This document shows positions 6,831-7,242 of a stretch of 7,242 nucleotides of DNA, piece by piece. Positions within the stretch are counted from its first letter, which is position 1; each line of letters begins with the position of its first letter. The stretch is taken from the NCBI GenBank assembly GCA_002919115.1, contig PKER01000147.1:1-7242 (forward strand). The letters run 5' to 3'. Made by a program: the position numbers and the translations under genes. Origin of the DNA: a bacterium (GTDB lineage: Bacteria > Actinomycetota > Thermoleophilia > Solirubrobacterales > 70-9). The notes beneath the pieces are model-generated. The model ran no database searches, had not been told where the DNA came from, and saw nothing but the letters and a program-made list of their open reading frames with translations.

Positions 6831-7066
6831 TCGTGCTCTGCTCTCTTCCTTCGTGTCCTGGGGCCGTCGGCCACGTCTTGCGCGCGCCGGCCCTCCGCCT
6901 TCATCCAGCCGAACGTCGCCCCGCAGTCCCGGCACCCGAAGAGGGAGTCCGAGATCGTCGAGGCGTAGAGGGCGACCAGCCGCGTCCGCCGCGATTCGCA
7001 GTACGGGCATGCCACGCCCCGGGTCGGCTCGGGAGCGACTGCCAGGGTCGGCGCGTCACTCCTCAT
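6827..7066 (-). CDS. Small PaaD-like zinc-ribbon protein
   Basis: This is a 79-residue protein with two CxxC pairs, CPYC (C20, C23) and CRDC (C45, C48), a four-cysteine zinc or iron site. The stretch between and after them (TRLVALYASTISDSLFGCRDCGATFGWMK, 28-56) resembles the C-terminal ribbon of PaaD, whose pattern is roughly FGSTxCKALYRCxxCxEPFxYFK. PaaD is a helper of the phenylacetyl-CoA epoxidase thought to act in metal-centre maturation. The DUF59/MIP18 domain that normally precedes this ribbon is absent here; only about 19 residues lie ahead of the first cysteine. The tail (57-79) is basic and probably disordered. The ATG at 7066 overlaps the upstream stop by 11 bases, and the gene ends in an ATGA overlap with the receptor. 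Resemblance is from memory of the family pattern, so a generic zinc ribbon remains possible. Confidence 0.8.
   Translation of the reverse strand: MRSDAPTLAVAPEPTRGVACPYCESRRTRLVALYASTISDSLFGCRDCGATFGWMKAEGRRAQDVADGPRTRRKRAEHE
6836..6850 (-). promoter_or_regulatory. Purine-rich ribosome-binding region of the receptor gene
   Basis: AGGAAGAGAGCAGAG on the minus strand, ending five bases before the ATG at 6830, with a GAGAG core at 6845-6841 about ten bases from the start. Together with the lipoprotein signal directly after the ATG, it supports this start. Confidence 0.5.
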
Positions 7067-7242
7067 CCGCGACCACCGCCCGCTCCTCGAGCTCGCCCGA
7101 GAAGCCCTCGATCGTCGTGGAGAAGTCGTCGGCCAGCGCCACGGAGCGCGGTCGGCGCGCCCTGAGCGCGGCCTCGTTCGTGGGCACCACGAACTCCCAG
7201 AGCCGCGCCGGGATCCGGCTGCCGGCCTCGCGGCGGCGATGC
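7056..7242 (-). CDS. C-terminal end of an unrecognised protein (partial)
   Basis: An open frame enters from the right edge and ends at TGA 7058-7056, giving 61 residues of a protein whose start lies outside the window. It begins HRRREAGSRIPARLWEF, continues VVPTNEAALRARRPRSVA, and ends in an acidic tail rich in E and D (ELEERAVVADEE). Codon use matches the neighbours, with G or C at third positions, and the following ATG lies inside its last codons, so it is almost certainly a real gene co-transcribed with the ribbon gene. I do not recognise the family. A subunit of a CoA-thioester oxygenase would fit the PaaD-like neighbour, but the visible residues do not show this. Confidence 0.7.
   Translation of the reverse strand, partial: HRRREAGSRIPARLWEFVVPTNEAALRARRPRSVALADDFSTTIEGFSGELEERAVVADEE

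Noticed and set aside
5547..6968. 473-codon plus-strand open frame opposite the receptor gene
   Set aside because: Composition typical of an antisense shadow (LDRDRRDV-like), no domain and no ribosome-binding site of note. The minus strand carries a clear lipoprotein receptor.
1..7242. CRISPR array, tRNA, rRNA, insertion sequence or phage genes
   Set aside because: I looked for spaced repeats, transposase or integrase motifs, terminal inverted repeats and structured RNA genes on both strands and saw none. Coding sequence fills almost the entire window.

Overview
The window is a single dense run of genes, all on the minus strand, so it reads from right (7242) to left (1). Base composition is very GC-rich, third codon positions are almost all G or C, and GTG starts are used. 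The proteins look most like those of high-GC Actinomycetota. Thermoleophilia/Solirubrobacterales or a related soil lineage is a plausible but unproven guess. There is no rRNA, tRNA, CRISPR array or mobile element.

In transcription order the layout is: (1) the C-terminal 61 codons of an unrecognised protein, 7242-7056; (2) a 79-residue zinc-ribbon protein resembling the C-terminal ribbon of PaaD, 7066-6827; (3) a secreted lipoprotein, the type I periplasmic-binding-fold receptor of a branched-chain-amino-acid-type (HAAT/Liv) ABC importer, 6830-5637; (4) a large AMP-forming acyl-CoA synthetase of the FadD15-like long-chain type, about 5614-3656; (5) a LivH-type permease, 3656-2790; (6) a LivM-type permease, 2797-1679; (7) a LivF-type ATPase, 1682-828; (8) a LivG-type ATPase, 831-43. 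The last 42 bases hold no recognisable gene.

Almost every junction overlaps (11, 4, 1, 8, 4 and 4 bases). The one exception is the receptor/ligase junction, which has a 22-base gap if the best-supported ligase start is used. This is one translationally coupled operon with no internal promoter or terminator that I can see. The five transporter genes form a complete importer: receptor, two membrane subunits and two ATPases. The ligase sits between the receptor and the permeases, so the likely substrate is a carboxylic acid that is turned into its CoA thioester on entry, not an amino acid. The PaaD-like ribbon ahead of the operon points weakly to CoA-thioester oxygenation (phenylacetyl-CoA-epoxidase-like chemistry) or to aromatic acids. 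The actual substrate cannot be read from the sequence.

The most useful observations are the ligase embedded in a Liv-type operon, the stand-alone PaaD-type ribbon, the basic C-terminal tail of the LivF-like ATPase, and several start-site corrections supported by Shine-Dalgarno sequences and ATGA/GTGA overlaps.
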